From assembly GCA_903885665.1 (NCBI GenBank), contig CAISJL010000126.1:36260-100259 (forward strand): a stretch of 64,000 nucleotides of DNA. The letters run 5' to 3'. Positions 62,461 to 64,000 of the stretch are shown one piece after another (within the stretch, counting starts at the first letter, position 1; every line of letters starts with the position of its first letter). The DNA is from an uncultured beta proteobacterium. GTDB taxonomy: Bacteria; Pseudomonadota; Gammaproteobacteria; Burkholderiales; SG8-41. The position numbers were made by a program, and so were the translations under genes. Below the pieces are notes generated by a model, which searched no databases, was not told the origin of the DNA, and saw only the letters and a program-made list of their open reading frames with translations.

Positions 62461-63825
62461 TTATGGTTTGTCTTTTTGAGGTCGTTGCCAATCTGGCAAG
62501 TGTTGCTGTGTTTTTGGGTTAATAATTAACCCACCGCTTGGCGTGTCACGCCAAACGGCTGTGCCTGCACCTACAGTTGCCCCTTTGGCCACGCGCACTG
62601 GTGCAATTAAGTGCACATCTGATCCAATATGTACATGATCTTCAATGATTGTTTTATGCTTATACGCCCCATCGTAATTACAAGTAATGGTGCCAGCACC
62701 AATATTAACGTCACAACCCACTTCGGCGTCGCCTATATAACTTAAATGATTTGCTTTTGAACCTGGTCCAATATGACTGGCTTTGACCTCTACAAAATTA
62801 CCAATGTGTACGTCATGATCTAATTGTGTTCCTGGTCTTATTCGTGCGTAAGGCCCAATACGACATCCCTCACCCAAGCTTGCACCTTCTAAGTATGAAA
62901 ATGCTTCTATCTTTGTTTGGGCGCCTACTTCAATATTTTTTAATACGCAATGCGCTCCAATGCTCACGCCATCAGCTAAGCGCACATTACCTTCAAATAA
63001 ACAATTTATATCAATGCTGACATCACGCCCACACACCAAAGTTCCCCGCACATCAATACGTGCAGGATCACTGATGGCCACACCAGCTTGCAGTAAACGC
63101 TGCGCTTCTTGCTGTTGATAATGGCGTTCAAGTTGCGCTAATTGTGCACGGCTATTCACACCCTGAATTGATATTGCATCGTTGGTGCAAACCCCCACTA
63201 CAGGCACGCTATCGGCAATTGCAAGCCCTACCACATCGGTTAAGTAATATTCTTTTTGAGCATTATTGTTGGTAAGTTTAGCTAACCACTGTTTTAGTCG
63301 TACCGTTGGCAGCGCCATAATGCCAGAGTTAATTTCTGTAATACTACGCTGGGCAGGGCTGGCATCTTTATCTTCTACGATAGCGGTTACTTGATGCTCA
63401 CTATTCCGAACGATGCGACCATATCCACTTGGGTCTGCTACAGTAGCACTTAAAATAGTCAGTTGTTCTGTGGCGTGATTAATCAGTGGTTGTAACAATT
63501 CCGTACTGACTAATGGCACATCGCCATATAAAACTAAGGTAATAGGTGCATCACCGAGATACGGCATTGCTTGTTGTAGTGCATGACCAGTACCGTGCTG
63601 CGGGTTTTGTAAGGCATAAACTAATTGTTCTTCACCCAACGCCACTTTAACTTGATCACCGCCGTGACCATAGACTATACAGATTGGATCTTGGCTTAAT
63701 TTTCTTGCGGTTGTGATCACATGTGATAGTAATGATCGACCGGCCAGCAAATGGAGTACCTTCGGTAGATCCGAATGCATTCGTTTGCCTTGGCCGGCAG
63801 CTAGAATCACAATTTGAGTGCGCAT
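62461..63825 (-). CDS. glmU: Bifunctional UDP-GlcNAc pyrophosphorylase / glucosamine-1-phosphate acetyltransferase
   Basis: 'IVILAAGQGKRMHSDLPKVLHLLAG' and left-handed beta-helix 'IGPYARIRPGTQLDHDVHIGNFVEVK'. Start taken as MRTQIV; the ORF opens to 63858. Confidence 0.95.
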   Translation of the reverse strand: MRTQIVILAAGQGKRMHSDLPKVLHLLAGRSLLSHVITTARKLSQDPICIVYGHGGDQVKVALGEEQLVYALQNPQHGTGHALQQAMPYLGDAPITLVLYGDVPLVSTELLQPLINHATEQLTILSATVADPSGYGRIVRNSEHQVTAIVEDKDASPAQRSITEINSGIMALPTVRLKQWLAKLTNNNAQKEYYLTDVVGLAIADSVPVVGVCTNDAISIQGVNSRAQLAQLERHYQQQEAQRLLQAGVAISDPARIDVRGTLVCGRDVSIDINCLFEGNVRLADGVSIGAHCVLKNIEVGAQTKIEAFSYLEGASLGEGCRIGPYARIRPGTQLDHDVHIGNFVEVKASHIGPGSKANHLSYIGDAEVGCDVNIGAGTITCNYDGAYKHKTIIEDHVHIGSDVHLIAPVRVAKGATVGAGTAVWRDTPSGGLIINPKTQQHLPDWQRPQKDKP

Positions 63826-63932
63826 TTTTGGATTATCGCATGCTTCAGCGAATGACACATCTGGCGTAAAACCAAAGTGGTTCGTAATTTGGTATCAGTT
63901 ATCAGTCATTTTTAATTATTAATTTGGTGGAT

Positions 63933-64000
63933 TCATTTACGAAGTGCAACACGTTTTATGGACTGCATAAATACTTCGTTGGGCGTTTTAAACCCTAATC
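63933..64000 (-). mobile_element. C-terminus of an IS30-like family transposase, truncated by window edge
   Basis: Minus-strand translation from 63998 to 63933: 'LGFKTPNEVFMQSIKRVALRK*', matching the 'LG(Y/F)KTPNEVF...VALR(T)' end typical of IS30-type transposases. Not in the ORF track because of length. Confidence 0.75.

Overview
This is a 64 kb chromosomal window, most likely from a betaproteobacterium (Burkholderiales-like). The evidence is three Bug/TctC-type binding proteins, a pilMNOPQ-aroK-aroB-dgt-gltBD block, and ResBC-type cytochrome c biogenesis genes. About 45 coding genes are supportable. I saw no rRNA, tRNA or CRISPR. Housekeeping blocks: dapE, engB, hemB, ponA/mrcA, pilMNOPQ, aroK, aroB, dgt, gltB, gltD, hemE, priA, argS, dsbA, waaC, glmS, glmU. 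Accessory content: (i) a Bug + isocitrate-lyase-family lyase + LeuC/LeuD-like hydratase cluster, matching the gene combination of 2,3-dimethylmalate degradation; (ii) a tightly overlapping six-gene minus-strand operon with a three-part acyl-CoA carboxylase, a split ADP-forming acyl-CoA synthetase and an Fe-ADH-fold protein that appears to lack its metal ligands, with a divergent GntR regulator and a candidate operator; (iii) an ion channel with two consecutive voltage-sensor domains but one pore, a C9 tract near its start codon, and a single-TM partner gene directly upstream. Outside the ORF track I found the C-terminus of an IS30-like transposase at the right edge, a decayed gene between glmS and a PLD-like gene, an orphan Bug-type signal peptide ORF, a dispersed AT-rich ~18-nt repeat (consensus TAACTATTTGATTTTATT), and several strong hairpins. 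All family calls come from reading motifs by eye; no search was run.
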